Part shown: in pieces, positions 5,921 to 6,244 of the stretch
Position numbering within the stretch: position 1 is the first letter of the stretch
Layout of the letters: each line of letters opens with the position of its first letter
Assembly (NCBI GenBank): GCA_903913345.1
Contig: CAIWLA010000586.1
Coordinates: 1-6,244 of the forward strand
From: an uncultured Magnetococcales bacterium
GTDB lineage: Bacteria > Pseudomonadota > Magnetococcia > Magnetococcales > Magnetaquicoccaceae
Direction of reading: 5' to 3'
DNA: 6,244 nt
Notes under the pieces: model-generated
What the model saw: the letters and a program-made list of their open reading frames with translations, nothing else
Database searches by the model: none
Told to the model about the DNA's origin: nothing
Translations under genes and position numbers: made by a program

Positions 5921-5949
5921 CCCGAAACCCTCCTCCCGAAACTCTTCCT
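5921..5949 (+). repeat. 14/15-bp tandem repeat upstream of the DUF262 gene
   Basis: CCCGAAACCCTCCT (5921-5934) is followed directly by CCCGAAACTCTTCCT (5935-5949). The two units lie in the 71-base gap between the zinc-finger stop and the DUF262 start, just ahead of its ribosome site, so they could be an operator or a slipped duplication. Confidence 0.5.
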
Positions 5950-5973
5950 AAAATTATATCAAGGGGATACCCT

Positions 5974-6189
5974 ATGGATCTGTCTCCCGACAAACAAAAC
6001 ATCGATGGTGTTTTTTCTAACACGGCCTACTACATCGATTTCTACCAGCGCGATTATCGATGGACAGAAGAACCCGTGCTGCGGTTGCTCGACGATATCC
6101 TTCACAAGTTCAAGGAACAATACGATCGTTCCAAAGACTTTAGCCCAGGTAAAGAGACGGTTACCCGTTATCTGTCAGCGGCAGCGTGA
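5974..6189 (+). pseudogene. DUF262 (GmrSD-type) defence gene, 5' part, cut by IS insertion
   Basis: The first 66 residues match the N-terminus of DUF262 proteins, the ParB/Srx-like NTPase domain of GmrSD-type modification-dependent restriction and other phage-defence proteins. DGVFSNTAYYIDFYQRDYRW (residues 11-30) contains the diagnostic YQRDYxW motif, followed by EEPVLRLLDDILHKF. AAGGGG seven bases before the ATG supports the start. Relatives continue after this point with a WYYLNTYVTN-like stretch and the DGQQR motif, both absent here. Instead the frame enters the IS end after codon 66 (bases up to about 6172), picks up LSAAA and stops at 6187-6189. The encoded fragment lacks the rest of the domain and any DUF1524 HNH region, so it should be inactive. 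The remainder may lie beyond the IS, outside the window. Confidence 0.82.
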
Positions 6190-6244
6190 AAATGTGGTAA
6201 ATCGGGCAGTTTGAAAATGTATGCCCGTTTCATGGTTCAACAAG
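6173..6244 (+). mobile_element. IS21-family insertion sequence, left end (partial)
   Basis: The sequence changes character at 6173, beginning TGTCAGCGGCAGCGTGAAAA. Two related 17-base blocks follow with a 25-base period: GCAGCGTGAAAATGTGG (6181-6197) and GCAGTTTGAAAATGTAT (6206-6222). Ends starting with TGT and carrying repeated transposase-binding blocks of the CAGCGTGAAAA type are characteristic of IS21-family elements. An ATG at 6232 (MVQQ to the edge) could be the start of istA, but 13 bases prove nothing. The right end, both transposase genes and the target duplication lie outside the window. Confidence 0.65.

Overview
The window looks like chromosomal DNA from a GC-rich proteobacterium. 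The evidence is a canonical four-cysteine DksA, a stand-alone PilZ protein, and a compact run of housekeeping genes with Shine-Dalgarno sites and 4-nt stop/start overlaps. A magnetotactic or alphaproteobacteria-like lineage is possible, but nothing here fixes the genus.

Left part (1-3365), core genome. Four genes run rightwards and probably form one transcript: the 3' part of an inositol-phosphatase/CysQ-like phosphatase, a PfkB-family sugar or nucleoside kinase, a small PilZ c-di-GMP receptor, and thiamine phosphate synthase (thiE). The kinase and PilZ genes overlap by ATGA, and PilZ and thiE are about as tightly packed, so translation may be coupled. A convergent dksA gene faces them from the right, with its own near-consensus sigma70 promoter (TTGACA-17-TAGAAT).

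Middle (3366-5345), decayed or non-coding DNA. It holds an Rpn/DUF4351-type PD-(D/E)XK nuclease pseudogene that lacks its N-terminus and carries a frameshift near its C-terminal domain. After it come a cluster of TGACA half-sites, a minus-strand sequence resembling the 3' end of a tRNA or tmRNA (T-arm plus ACCA), and about 500 bases of G/T-rich sequence with degenerate copies of a 27-bp repeat. I read the tRNA-like remnant as a possible att scar separating core (left) from accessory DNA (right). This is inference.

Right part (5346-6244), accessory genes. A DUF4258 protein and a YgiT-type zinc-finger protein overlap by 4 nt and look like a toxin-antitoxin-type pair. Next is the start of a DUF262 (GmrSD-type) defence gene. 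It stops after 66 native codons where a sequence with the form of an IS21-family left end begins. The IS21 transposase would lie beyond the window.

No wholly new system is demonstrable. The most unusual items are the putative att scar with its neighbouring half-sites, the repeat-bearing G/T-rich tract, and the IS-broken DUF262 gene next to a TA-like pair.
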